DNA of 61,443 bases from a bacterium (GCA_021780375.1 JAJXYT010000014.1:1-61443); one strand, 5' to 3'; positions 51,760-59,785 are shown, counted from the first letter of the stretch. The notes: generated from the letters alone by a model not told the origin. Program-made: numbers and translations.

Positions 51760-52521
51760 ATGAGCTACAAGATTTCCCGCTACGGCTGGCTGCCGGATTT
51801 GCCGGATCATCGCGACCATTTCTACGCCGCGCCGGTCGCATGGGTGGAGGCTTTGCCCCCGAGCAAGGATTTGCGCGCCCACTGCCCGCCGGTGTACGAC
51901 CAGGGCCAGCTCGGCAGTTGCACCGCCAATGCCATCGCCGGGGCGATTGAATTTGACCGGCTGAAACAAAAAGCAACCGACTTTACCCCCTCGCGCCTGT
52001 TTGTCTATTACAACGAGCGCGTGATCGAACATACGGTGGAATCAGACAGCGGCGCGCAAATCCGCGACGGCATCAAAAGCGTCGCCAAACAGGGCGATTG
52101 CCCGGAAACCGAATGGCCGTACGTCATCGCCAAATTCAAGGCCAAACCGCCGGCAAAATGTTACACCGACGCGCTCAAATACCGGGTGGTGTCGTATCAG
52201 CGTCTGGTCCCGCTGCTCAGCCAGTTGAGAGGCTGCCTGGCTTCGGGGTATCCGTTCGTGTTTGGTTTCACCGTCTATGAAAGCTTTGAAAGTCCGCAGG
52301 TGGCCCGCACCGGTCATGCTTCGCTGCCGGGCACGGGTGAGCGCGCCATTGGCGGCCACGCCGTTGTCGCCGTCGGTTACCAGGACGCGAAACAATGGTT
52401 CATAATCCGGAATTCCTGGGGCAACCGGTGGGGACTAAAGGGTTATTTTACATTACCTTATGCTTATTTGACCGATGAAAATTTAGCCAGTGACTTCTGG
52501 ACAATCCGTGTGGTTCAGTGA
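51760..52521 (+). CDS. Papain-like (C1) cysteine peptidase without prodomain
   Basis: The 253-residue protein has the C1A catalytic set: YDQGQLGSCTANAIAGAIEF (Gln oxyanion and Cys), GERAIGGHAVVAVGYQDAKQ (His) and FIIRNSWGNRWGLKGYFTLP (Asn). SPSRL-type FTPSRLFVYYNER is also typical. It starts MSYKISRYGWLPDLPDHRDH with no signal peptide, so the enzyme appears cytosolic or is released otherwise. The Gly-Gly-His-Ala pattern fits bacterial C1 proteases acting on unfolded or toxin-like targets. HU follows 27 bases after it. Confidence 0.9.
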   Translation: MSYKISRYGWLPDLPDHRDHFYAAPVAWVEALPPSKDLRAHCPPVYDQGQLGSCTANAIAGAIEFDRLKQKATDFTPSRLFVYYNERVIEHTVESDSGAQIRDGIKSVAKQGDCPETEWPYVIAKFKAKPPAKCYTDALKYRVVSYQRLVPLLSQLRGCLASGYPFVFGFTVYESFESPQVARTGHASLPGTGERAIGGHAVVAVGYQDAKQWFIIRNSWGNRWGLKGYFTLPYAYLTDENLASDFWTIRVVQ

Positions 52522-52548
52522 TAAATTTAACTAAACCCAATAAAAACC

Positions 52549-52869
52549 ATGACTCTGACCAAACGCGACCTCGTAATTCGCATCAGCAACGAGACTGGCC
52601 TCGTCCAACAGCAAGTGTTCGACGTGGTCCAGAAAACATTGGACTACATCGCCGAGGCCCTGGCCAAAGGCGACAAAGTGGAATTGCGCAACTTCGGCGT
52701 CTTCGAAGTCAAAGTTCGCAAGGCGCGCGTCGGCCGCAACCCGAACAAACCGGAAACCGACGTGCCTATTCCCGCCCGCGCCACCGTGAAATTCAAGGCC
52801 GGCAAGGAAATGCGCGCCGACGTCTTCAAGCTCTCGCCGAAGGCGCAGGCATCGACGGCCTCGGTTTGA
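52549..52869 (+). CDS. HU/IHF-family DNA-binding protein
   Basis: The 106-residue histone-like protein reads LTKRDLVIRISNETGLVQQQ, VFDVVQKTLDYIAEALAKGD and KVELRNFGVFEVKVRKARVG, then RNPNKPETDVPIPARATVKF. The RNP segment at the tip of the beta-arm (GRNPNKPETDVPIP) intercalates in bent DNA. The C-terminal extension (SPKAQASTASV) is short. It is followed by a strong terminator at 52928. Confidence 0.95.
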   Translation: MTLTKRDLVIRISNETGLVQQQVFDVVQKTLDYIAEALAKGDKVELRNFGVFEVKVRKARVGRNPNKPETDVPIPARATVKFKAGKEMRADVFKLSPKAQASTASV

Positions 52870-52927
52870 GTGGGTCAAATGGGCCGGGCGCTTGCGCGCC
52901 AACGGAATTGATGACCGGACTTTTTCA

Positions 52928-52975
52928 AAAATCCGCAAAAGAGTTATTTAGTTTTTGCGGATTTTATGCTTTTTT
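52928..52975 (+). terminator. Strong rho-independent terminator after HU
   Basis: AAAATCCGCAAAA (52928-52940) pairs perfectly with TTTTGCGGATTTT (52953-52965) around a 12-base loop, followed by a T-run (52970-52975). It separates HU from hisS, which begins 12 bases later. Confidence 0.88.
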
Positions 52976-52986
52976 GCGGCTGATTT

Positions 52987-54312
52987 ATGGAACGACTGCC
53001 CGGTTTCCGCGATTTTTATCCCGAACCCCTGCCGTCCCGCGACGCGGGATGGAGTTTTGACGCCCGCCAATACGTTTTCGACAAATGGCGCGAAACTGCC
53101 CGGCGTTACGGCTTCCGCGAATACGACGGCCCGCCGCTGGAATCGCTCGAACTGTTCACCACCAAAAGCGGCGACGAAATCGCCGGCCAGCTTTACAATT
53201 TCACCGACAAGGGTGGCCGCGCCGTCGCGCTCCGGCCGGAAATGACGCCGACGCTGGCGCGCATGGCCGCCGCGCACGAACGCAATTACAAGAAACCGAT
53301 CAAGTGGTTCGCCGTCCCGCAATTGTTCCGCTATGAACGCCAGCAGAAAGGCCGGTTGCGCGAGCATTTCCAGTTCAACGCCGATCTCATCGGCGAGACC
53401 GATCCGGCGGCGGACGCGGAACTGATCGCGCTGTTGATTGACACGCTGCGGTCGTTCGGGCTGGCCGAACAGGATTTTGTCATCCGCCTGAGCAGCCGGA
53501 ACGCGTGGACTGACTATTACAGAAGTCAAAGGCGCTTTTCGCCCGGAACGCCGGGCGCCGTCCCGGCGCGAGCGGAACACAACGTGAAACAGGCCGGGTC
53601 GGCGCCCGGCGTTCCGTCTGATTGGGCGAAGGAATATGATTTTTTCCAGACGATTGACAAACTGGAGCGCACGCCGCCGGCGGAGAGTGAAAAGAAACTG
53701 GCCGCGCTCGGTTTCTCCTTGGCCGATGTGAACCGTTTCATCGAATCCGGCAAGCCGACGACAGAGTTGCAGAGCATTCTGGACAATCTCGGTGCGCGCG
53801 GTCTGCGCGATTTTGTGAAGGTGGACTACCACGTCATTCGCGGGCTGGCGTATTACACCGGGGTGGTGTTTGAGGCGTTCGATGCCAAAGGCGAGTTCCG
53901 CGCCATCGCCGGCGGCGGACGCTACGACAATCTCGTCAAACTCGTCAGCGGCGGCAAGGTGGATTTGCCCGCGCTCGGCTTTGGCATGGGCGACGTGGTG
54001 CTGCTGGAACTGCTGAAGGCACGCGGTCGGTTGCCAAAATTCGACGCCGTCACCGATGTTTTTGTTTTGATTGAAGACGAAACATTGCGCGCCCAATCGC
54101 TCAAGCTCGTGCAGGATTTGCGCGCCGCCGGGTTTGCCGTGGATTATCCGCTGACGCCCGTCAAACCGGACAAGCAATTCAAGCGGGCGCAGGAGTTGAA
54201 GGTGGGTCACACTGCCCGGGTGGAAAGCGACGCCTATGTGCGCATCCGGAATTTGAAGACCCGCGAGGAAATCGTCGCCGGCTTTGCCGACGTGGCGAAT
54301 CATCTGGGGTGA
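52987..54312 (+). CDS. hisS: Histidyl-tRNA synthetase with an in-frame palindromic insertion
   Basis: The 441-residue class II synthetase has motif 1 and surrounds (MERLPGFRDFYPEPLPSRDA), motif 2 FAVPQLFRYERQQKGRLREH with FQFNADLIGE, HisA-like motifs GLAYYTGVVFEAFDAKGEF and IAGGGRYDNLVKLV, motif 3 PALGFGMGDVVLLELL, and the anticodon-binding domain (DVFVLIEDETLRAQSLKLVQ). Around residues 180-213 it carries extra sequence RRFSPGTPGAVPARAEHN then VKQAGSAPGVPSDW. This is encoded by a 73-bp segment with 17-bp inverted ends. The rest of the protein is complete and in frame. Confidence 0.94.
   Translation: MERLPGFRDFYPEPLPSRDAGWSFDARQYVFDKWRETARRYGFREYDGPPLESLELFTTKSGDEIAGQLYNFTDKGGRAVALRPEMTPTLARMAAAHERNYKKPIKWFAVPQLFRYERQQKGRLREHFQFNADLIGETDPAADAELIALLIDTLRSFGLAEQDFVIRLSSRNAWTDYYRSQRRFSPGTPGAVPARAEHNVKQAGSAPGVPSDWAKEYDFFQTIDKLERTPPAESEKKLAALGFSLADVNRFIESGKPTTELQSILDNLGARGLRDFVKVDYHVIRGLAYYTGVVFEAFDAKGEFRAIAGGGRYDNLVKLVSGGKVDLPALGFGMGDVVLLELLKARGRLPKFDAVTDVFVLIEDETLRAQSLKLVQDLRAAGFAVDYPLTPVKPDKQFKRAQELKVGHTARVESDAYVRIRNLKTREEIVAGFADVANHLG
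53544..53616. repeat. 73-bp palindromic element inside hisS
   Basis: CGGAACGCCGGGCGCCG (53544-53560) is repeated as its exact reverse complement at 53600-53616, with 39 bases between. The 17-bp perfect arms are far longer than expected from codon use. The sequence is read through in frame as SPGTPGAVPA ... SAPGVPSD, much like in-frame palindromic elements known from Rickettsia genes. Confidence 0.8.
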
Positions 54313-54752
54313 ATCAAACCCACCCGGCCAATTTGTTTCAGATTGCTTTGGGGTGGGAAGTCGAGGCCCCGGCAATACCGGCGCAGCGGCTTTCGGCGGA
54401 AAGCCGCACTCCCGGGTTTTTCCAGGGTGCGCGGCGCTCTGCCGGGACGCCGCTGCGGTCCGGTGGAAATTGTTCGAAAGCATCAAGTCACGATTGATTC
54501 GGCCCAACGATTTTCCAGCCGGGTGGAAAACTGCATCAAACCCCGGCCCGTCCATCCGGCGGACGTTCTTGATTGGCTCAGGAAAAAATGCGGGCTGAGC
54601 GGCAATTCCATTAATATGACACCTTTGTTTATTACGGCCAACTGTCATTCTAAAAATGACTCCTGGTAACGCTGAAGCGCCTGGTGAGATTCGTCCGTTC
54701 CGGCGGCATTATTTTTGCTTTATAATTGCTCAAAATCAGACAAAACGATGTA
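54313..54752. other. Intergenic region with GC-rich palindromes after hisS
   Basis: About 440 bases without a gene I can support. CGGCTTTC (54387-54394) pairs with GAAAGCCG (54399-54406) around GGCG, nested in an outer GCAGCGGC...GCCGCTGC pairing that ends near 54453. The right part (54600-54752) is AT-richer and should hold the promoter of the next gene. Confidence 0.5.
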
Positions 54753-55067
54753 ATGATACTGGAAGACAATTTTTTCCCTGATCCCAAGGAGCATCCGCCA
54801 ACGATCACCGCCGCGGAGCTTTGTGAGCGGTTTGCGGCGGCGGGTCTGCCGTGCAAGGCCGAGCGCCGGCAGGAAGACGTGAAGATTATTTTCGAGGGCC
54901 GCAAGTCCAACCTGCTTTTCACCGTGAACGCGTCCGGAAACCTCCTGACCGCCACCCTGCCGGATGAGTCGGATTACGACGCGGACTTTGCCTGTGCCCT
55001 GTTCGAGGTTTTCGACAGCATCGGATGGAGCTACGAGCCAACCCAGGAGGATCAGGACCAGGATTGA
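54753..55067 (+). CDS. Small acidic protein, unrecognised
   Basis: The 104-residue protein starts MILEDNFFPDPKEHPPTITA. It continues AELCERFAAAGLPCKAERRQ, VKIIFEGRKSNLLFTVNASG and FACALFEVFDSIGWSYEPTQ, and ends EDQDQD. The alpha/beta pattern with alternating hydrophobic strands loosely recalls YbjN-like sensory-transduction folds, but I cannot assign it. The ATG at 54753 is preferred to the TTG at 54726. Codon use looks native. It faces the M16 peptidase gene convergently. Confidence 0.5.
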   Translation: MILEDNFFPDPKEHPPTITAAELCERFAAAGLPCKAERRQEDVKIIFEGRKSNLLFTVNASGNLLTATLPDESDYDADFACALFEVFDSIGWSYEPTQEDQDQD

Positions 55068-55136
55068 TCAGGCCTGACGCGGGCCCTGTGCCGCGCCGGC
55101 AATCACCCGGCTGACAACGATTTCCAGAACGACTTT

Positions 55137-57719
55137 TCAATCCGCTTTTCCAGGCTTCACCACGACGACGACCAGAGCGTCTGATTTGAGGTATTTTTGC
55201 GCGACGGTCTTGATCTGTTCCAGCGTGACGGCTTCGTATTTGGCGTCATCGAGTTCCGTGCGCTGGTAGCCGAGGCCGTAAAGCTCGTCGAGCGCGGTGG
55301 TGGAGGCGAGGTGGCCGAGTTCCTGCCGCGCGATTTTCTTCTGGCCGATGATTTTGGCCTTGGCGCGTTTGAGTTCCTCGGCGGTCAGACCCTCGTTGCG
55401 CAGCAACTCGGTTTCCTTGAGCAATTCCTTTTCGACCAGGTCAACCTTGGCCGGTTCGGTGCCGGTATAAAACGCGAAGTAGCCGGGCACGAGCCCGGCC
55501 AGGTTCTGCGCCCCGACGTAATAGGCCAGGCCCAGCTGCTCACGGATGCGGAGGAACAACCGCGAGCCGAGGTCGCTGCACGATTCCTGAATCAGCTCCA
55601 GCGCGTAACGATCGTCATCAAACATCGTCGTGCCGGGAAAACCGACCACCAGCACGGCCTGCTTTTTGTCGCGGGTTTCGGTGACGCGGCTGGGAAGTCG
55701 GGGGTGGGGAGCTGGGGGTTGGGAACTGGATGGGTTCGAGCTTCCGGCCACGGGCTGCCAACTTCCAAAGACCTTTTCGACGGCGGCCTTGACTTCGTCC
55801 GTCTTCACATCACCGTAAATGGCGAGCACGCAATTATCCGGCGTCACGAGCCGTTGATGAAAAGATATCAGATCATCGGCCTGGAGTTTCTGGATCACCG
55901 CTTCCGTGCCGAGCGTGTCGAGCCCATAACCGCCGTTGCCGAACAGCGACCGGCGCATGGCCAGGCTCGCACTTTTAAGCAGGTCATCTTTCTGCGCGTA
56001 GATGCCGGCGATTTGCACGTCGCGTTCGCGTTCCAGTTCGTCGGGAGGAAAAATCGGGTTCAACAAAACATCGGAGACGAGTTCAAGGCCGGTCTGGAAA
56101 TCGCTGCTCATTACTTCCGCGTTGACGCCGAAGCTGTTGTTGCCGCCGTAACTGTCGATGCCGCCGCCCACGGATTCAATTTCCGTGGCGATCTGGGTGG
56201 CGGTCCGGCGCCGGGTGCCTTTGAGCAGCGTTTTGGCGAGCAACTGGGTGATGCCGTTGTTGGTCGGGGTCTCGGCGAGCACGCCGCCCTTGAGCGCCGC
56301 GCGAAACTCGACGAAGGGCAGGCGATGATCCTCCTTGACCAACAGGCGCAACCCGTTGGGCAGGTCGAATTTCTGTATTGGCTGGTCGCCGGGCGCTTCA
56401 GTTTCGATTTTTGATTTCGGCGCGCTGCCGTCGGGCAGCAACGCGTAAAGCGTGCGGTTTTCCGGGGTGAGATATTCGCGGGTCACGCGCTGGATGTCCG
56501 CGGGCGTGACGAGCTTGACGGCGGCGAGCTGGCGTTCGGAAAAACCGAGGTCGCTGGCCGCCATCCAGTTTCCGCCGAGGTCGCCGGCCTGCCCATCCAT
56601 CGTTTTGCGCGTGGCGAGCGTGGCGGCGACGAATTGTTTGACCGCTTTTTCCAGTTCGCCGGGCGTCACCAGCCCGCCTTTCATTTTCTCCACTTCCGCC
56701 AGCAGGGCCCCGCGCGCGTCGGCAAATTTGTCCGCGTCGGCGATGGCGCTCAGGCCGAACAGACCGGGATGGCCGGGGCTGTACGTCCACGCGTCCACGT
56801 GATGCACCACGCCCTGACGTTCGCGCACCTCCTGATAAAGTCGCGAGCTGCGTCCATGACCGAGCAGCACGGCCAGGACTTCCAGGGCGGGCAGGTCGGA
56901 ATGGCGGATTTCGGGAATGTGCCAGGCAAAATGAAAGTGGCCGAGCTCAATCGGCGCTTCCTCGACGATTTCGCGCGGCGCGGTTTGCCTGGGTTCCTCG
57001 GGCAAAACCATCGGCGGCATCGGTCGCGCCTTCGATTTTTCGTAAGCGGCGCGAATTTGCGCGATCACCTCGTCGTTTTTCATGTCACCCACCACGACGT
57101 AGAAGACATTGTTCGGCGCGTATTTCTCGTGATAATAACCGCGGATATCGTCCGGTTTGAGTTCGTTGAAAATATCGGGATAGCCGATGACGGTGAGGCG
57201 ATACGGACTGCGCGTGTAGGCGGTTTCGAACAGGCGCCGGCCGGCGCGGCGCCCGGGATCGTCCACGTTCATGTCCATTTCGCGACGGATGACCTCCTGT
57301 TCCTTGGCGAGTTCATCGGGCGGCAACGTCGCGTTCTGCATGATGTCACAGAGTATATCAATGGCGACCCGCGCGCCGGTGTTCGGCACGTCAATATGGT
57401 ACACCGTGCGGTCGAAGCTGGTGTAGGCGTTCATGTAACCGCCGGCTTCCTGCACTTCCTGGTCAATGCGGCTGCCGGGCCGGGTGGTGGTGCCCTTGAA
57501 CAGCATGTGTTCGAGCATGTGCGACAGCCCGGCGCCGAGCCAGCGGCCTTCATGAATGCTGCCGGCCATGCACCACGCCTGCGCCGACACGACCGGGGCG
57601 CTGCGGTCTTCGCGCACGATGATGGTCAGGCCATTGTCGAGCGTGGTCAAAGTGACGCCGGCGGGCGGCGACGGGGTTTGCATGGCCAGGATTCTGGCCG
57701 AAAAAGCGGTGTCACTCAT
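55137..57719 (-). CDS. M16 (insulinase/pitrilysin) family zinc peptidase, two tandem domains
   Basis: The roughly 860-residue protein has an N-terminal catalytic M16 domain: LDNGLTIIVREDRSAPVVSA, GAGLSHMLEHMLFKGTTTRP with the inverted zinc site HxxEH, and the third zinc ligand in PPDELAKEQEVIRREMDM. A second M16 pair starts with FDLPNGLRLLVKEDHRLPFV, where the zinc motif is lost (NNGITQLLAKTLLKGTRRRT), as is normal for the inactive half. No signal peptide is clear. In the second half a Pro/Ser-rich insert (SSNPSSSQPPAPHPRLPSRV) is encoded by heptamer repeats. The start is uncertain; ATGs at 57719 and 57683 are both possible. Confidence 0.9.
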   Translation of the reverse strand: MSDTAFSARILAMQTPSPPAGVTLTTLDNGLTIIVREDRSAPVVSAQAWCMAGSIHEGRWLGAGLSHMLEHMLFKGTTTRPGSRIDQEVQEAGGYMNAYTSFDRTVYHIDVPNTGARVAIDILCDIMQNATLPPDELAKEQEVIRREMDMNVDDPGRRAGRRLFETAYTRSPYRLTVIGYPDIFNELKPDDIRGYYHEKYAPNNVFYVVVGDMKNDEVIAQIRAAYEKSKARPMPPMVLPEEPRQTAPREIVEEAPIELGHFHFAWHIPEIRHSDLPALEVLAVLLGHGRSSRLYQEVRERQGVVHHVDAWTYSPGHPGLFGLSAIADADKFADARGALLAEVEKMKGGLVTPGELEKAVKQFVAATLATRKTMDGQAGDLGGNWMAASDLGFSERQLAAVKLVTPADIQRVTREYLTPENRTLYALLPDGSAPKSKIETEAPGDQPIQKFDLPNGLRLLVKEDHRLPFVEFRAALKGGVLAETPTNNGITQLLAKTLLKGTRRRTATQIATEIESVGGGIDSYGGNNSFGVNAEVMSSDFQTGLELVSDVLLNPIFPPDELERERDVQIAGIYAQKDDLLKSASLAMRRSLFGNGGYGLDTLGTEAVIQKLQADDLISFHQRLVTPDNCVLAIYGDVKTDEVKAAVEKVFGSWQPVAGSSNPSSSQPPAPHPRLPSRVTETRDKKQAVLVVGFPGTTMFDDDRYALELIQESCSDLGSRLFLRIREQLGLAYYVGAQNLAGLVPGYFAFYTGTEPAKVDLVEKELLKETELLRNEGLTAEELKRAKAKIIGQKKIARQELGHLASTTALDELYGLGYQRTELDDAKYEAVTLEQIKTVAQKYLKSDALVVVVVKPGKAD
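55691..55771. repeat. Heptamer array inside the M16 peptidase gene
   Basis: TGGGAAG-TCGGGGG-TGGGGAG-CTGGGGG-TTGGGAA-CTGGATG (55691-55732) is a degenerate 7-bp array. A short inverse, GCCAACTTCCAA, ends near 55768. It is translated on the minus strand as a Pro/Ser-rich loop and keeps the frame. Confidence 0.55.
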
Positions 57720-57928
57720 ACACAAGTTGGACGGGCAGGATATTCGGAAATGCGTTTTGGGCAAACCAATTTGACGCGGGAGCAGACGACTGCCGCCCGG
57801 GTCACCGGAGGATCACCCGCTGGAAAGAGAATGGAGGAGTCTTGGAGCCGTGCCAAAGCACATCCAATCCGGAGGGAAGTGCGACGCGCGGGCTGAGATT
57901 TAATTTTAGCCGGGATTGCGCGGTCTGA
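57720..57928. other. Gap between M16 and PEP-CTERM genes
   Basis: About 200 bases with no gene. The stretch ATGGAGGAGTCTTGGAGCCG and onward (57830-57895) resembles a dispersed sequence I associate with Verrucomicrobial intergenic regions; this is recollection only. Confidence 0.3.
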
Positions 57929-58795
57929 CTACTGGCCGGGCCTGAATAATCGCCGTGAAAGATTCCAGCCCGGGACGCGGCGAAACATGAGCAACATGGC
58001 CGCCAGACCGGCCAGTGCCAAGGGGCAGGGTTCGGGGACCGCAGCCAGCCCGGATAACCGAACCTGACCGCCCCCATTATCATTGTTCGAGTTGGCATCC
58101 GTGCTCATGACCAGTTCGTAAGTGTCGCTTGCGACAAAAGCCGTTGGCACGTTCAAGGAGAGAGGATCATCCGGGTCCGTTTGAGGCAAATTAATGAATT
58201 GTTGGCTGTTGGGAGCGCCGGTGAATGCGGTCCAGCCGTAGTTCCACAAAACTTGACCCGAGGTCACATCATTCAAAGTCACCAGACAGTCGCTTTGATA
58301 CCAATTATCATAGCCGGTAAATTGCAGACTTAAGGTTGCCGTCTGAGAGGACAATGGAGAGAACAATATGTCGCTGATCGCGCTGACGTAACAAAAGCTG
58401 TTTTGATATTGTCCTTGGACGGTATCAGTGAATGAGTAACTCTGGAAGAGCCCGGCATCCGCCTCACCCCAGATTTGAGTGTTGTTTCCCGACCAACTTG
58501 GGCTTTGGTTAATATAATCAATGCTGGTTGGCGAAGCAGATACGACCGAATTTGATCCGGATACATCCGGATTGGAAGAAAATCCCCCGACACCCCACCA
58601 ACTGACCGATGCGGAATACCTCGAATTTATCACATTAACTCCCAACGGCTGCGCTTGCCCGGCCGGGCAGGCGCCAAAGGCCAGAACGGCCAGGACGAGC
58701 CCGATGCTTGTCGTTGTTCCTCTGAGCAATCGAATTGACGCGCCTGAAAGCTCGATGAACCGTGCCCAGCCGGCGAATGGTGTGAATGTTTTCAT
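57929..58795 (-). CDS. PEP-CTERM exported protein
   Basis: The 288-residue protein has a long N-terminal signal (basic start, then TTTSIGLVLAVLAFGACPAG-QAQ), a beta-rich central domain (SRYSASVSWWGVGGFSSN, TATLSLQFTGYDNWYQSDCL, FVASDTYELVMSTDANSNN), and a PEP-CTERM tail: VPEPCPLALAGLAAMLLMFR, then RVPGWNLSRRLF. The VPEP motif, TM helix and Arg cluster mark it for exosortase processing and surface or matrix delivery. The tail after the first Arg pair is longer than usual. Function of the central domain is unknown. Confidence 0.75.
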   Translation of the reverse strand: MKTFTPFAGWARFIELSGASIRLLRGTTTSIGLVLAVLAFGACPAGQAQPLGVNVINSRYSASVSWWGVGGFSSNPDVSGSNSVVSASPTSIDYINQSPSWSGNNTQIWGEADAGLFQSYSFTDTVQGQYQNSFCYVSAISDILFSPLSSQTATLSLQFTGYDNWYQSDCLVTLNDVTSGQVLWNYGWTAFTGAPNSQQFINLPQTDPDDPLSLNVPTAFVASDTYELVMSTDANSNNDNGGGQVRLSGLAAVPEPCPLALAGLAAMLLMFRRVPGWNLSRRLFRPGQ

Positions 58796-59069
58796 AGGCT
58801 TCGTTTATGGATTCAGGCTTGCGCCGATTTGTGCGACCGAAGGAAAGGCGGCATGTTGCGCGGTCAGATTCATAACCAGGATGCTGACTGTTACGTGCTC
58901 CAAAAAGCAGACGGGTAATTTGATGTCAAGGACGATCACACATTTCAAGTCTGAGCCGCGTCGTCGGCATCGGGGCGCGCAGAGACAATAAACATCACCC
59001 GCCGGGATTGCCCCCGGCAACCCGGTTCGCCGCAGCATTCGCAAAACCATTCTGATCCCGCCGGACCCT
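58796..59069. other. Intergenic leader of the PEP-CTERM gene
   Basis: About 270 bases, no gene. It contains a GC-rich hairpin (GCCGGG at about 59001, then CCCGGC) between the Minf_1886 stop and the PEP-CTERM promoter region, possibly ending the Minf_1886 transcript. No clear promoter hexamers. Confidence 0.4.
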
Positions 59070-59489
59070 TCAATTGGCCAGCGACCTGGATTCTGGATTC
59101 AATTTGCTTTGTGGCCGGAACGGTTTGCGGAAAGCATCCGTGAAATCGTAGCCGTTCTGGAAATCGTCGCGCGTGTCCCGGTCGGTTTTGGCGAGCAGGC
59201 CGATTTCCAGCATATTGAAGACGATCTCGCCAAAGTCGCGGCAGTTGCGCACGCCCCATTCCTCGAACACGGTCACGACCATCGGGCCGAATTGCTGGAG
59301 CGCAAATTGCCGGATGCCGTCGAGCAGTTCCTGGCCGCTGACATGGCGGATCCGGCCGTGGGTTTCCTTGCCAATCAGTTTCTGGGTATAGTCGAGCGCT
59401 TCGCGGACAAACGTGTAGGCCTCGCGCGAAAAGCGCGTGTCCCGCGTGAGAATCAATTCCACCGCTTCGTCAAAGTTGATTTCTTGCAT
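59070..59489 (-). CDS. Minf_1886-family protein
   Basis: The 139-residue protein reads MQEINFDEAVELILTRDTRF, SREAYTFVREALDYTQKLIG, VSGQELLDGIRQFALQQFGP, MVVTVFEEWGVRNCRDFGEI and VFNMLEIGLLAKTDRDTRDD-FQNGYDFTDAF. These match the Minf_1886 family, a protein conserved in Verrucomicrobiota and Planctomycetota with no known function. It is cytosolic with no membrane segment. The start lies 2 bases after the stop of a small membrane protein gene, so the two are translationally linked. Confidence 0.82.
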   Translation of the reverse strand: MQEINFDEAVELILTRDTRFSREAYTFVREALDYTQKLIGKETHGRIRHVSGQELLDGIRQFALQQFGPMVVTVFEEWGVRNCRDFGEIVFNMLEIGLLAKTDRDTRDDFQNGYDFTDAFRKPFRPQSKLNPESRSLAN

Positions 59490-59491
59490 CT

Positions 59492-59653
59492 TTAAGGTTT
59501 AACCTGCTGAGTCGCCACCGGCGCTGGCGGGCCTTCGCTTTGCTTCGCCCCTGTAAAATGAGCGGTGCGATACGTTTTGACGGCCCAGCCGGTCAGCAGC
59601 AGACCCAAAACGATACAGAGAACCAATTGTTCCTGTTTCGTCAGGCGCTTCAC
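59492..59653 (-). CDS. Small single-TM protein upstream of the Minf_1886 gene
   Basis: From a GTG at 59653 the frame encodes 53 residues: MKRLTKQEQLVLCIVLGLLL then TGWAVKTYRTAHFTGAKQSE and GPPAPVATQQVKP. It has one membrane helix with a basic N-terminus and a Pro/Ala/Gln tail outside. The LTK.EQLVL...LLLTGWAVKTYR.AH pattern resembles the membrane anchor that precedes ComEA-type helix-hairpin-helix proteins in Verrucomicrobia, here without the DNA-binding part. Its TAA lies 2 bases before the Minf_1886 ATG. The start codon is inferred; no strong Shine-Dalgarno site is seen. Confidence 0.6.
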   Translation of the reverse strand: MKRLTKQEQLVLCIVLGLLLTGWAVKTYRTAHFTGAKQSEGPPAPVATQQVKP

Positions 59654-59700
59654 CCGCCCAATATAGTGGAAAATGTGAGGAACGGCAACAATCCTTCGTT

Positions 59701-59781
59701 ATTTACGATTTACGATAGACGATTTACGCGGCAAACTGTGTGCGTCTGTGATCCGTAAATCGTAAATCCAATATCGTAAAA
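59701..59781. repeat. Inverted ATTTACG/CGTAAAT arrays in the leader of the FAH-family gene
   Basis: ATTTACG-ATTTACG-ATAGACG-ATTTACG (59701-59728) and CGTAAAT-CGTAAAT-CCAATAT-CGTAAAA (59754-59781) are reverse-complementary arms around 25 bases. The right arm ends 4 bases before the ATG at 59786, so pairing would cover the ribosome-binding region. Confidence 0.78.
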
Positions 59782-59785
59782 TGAT

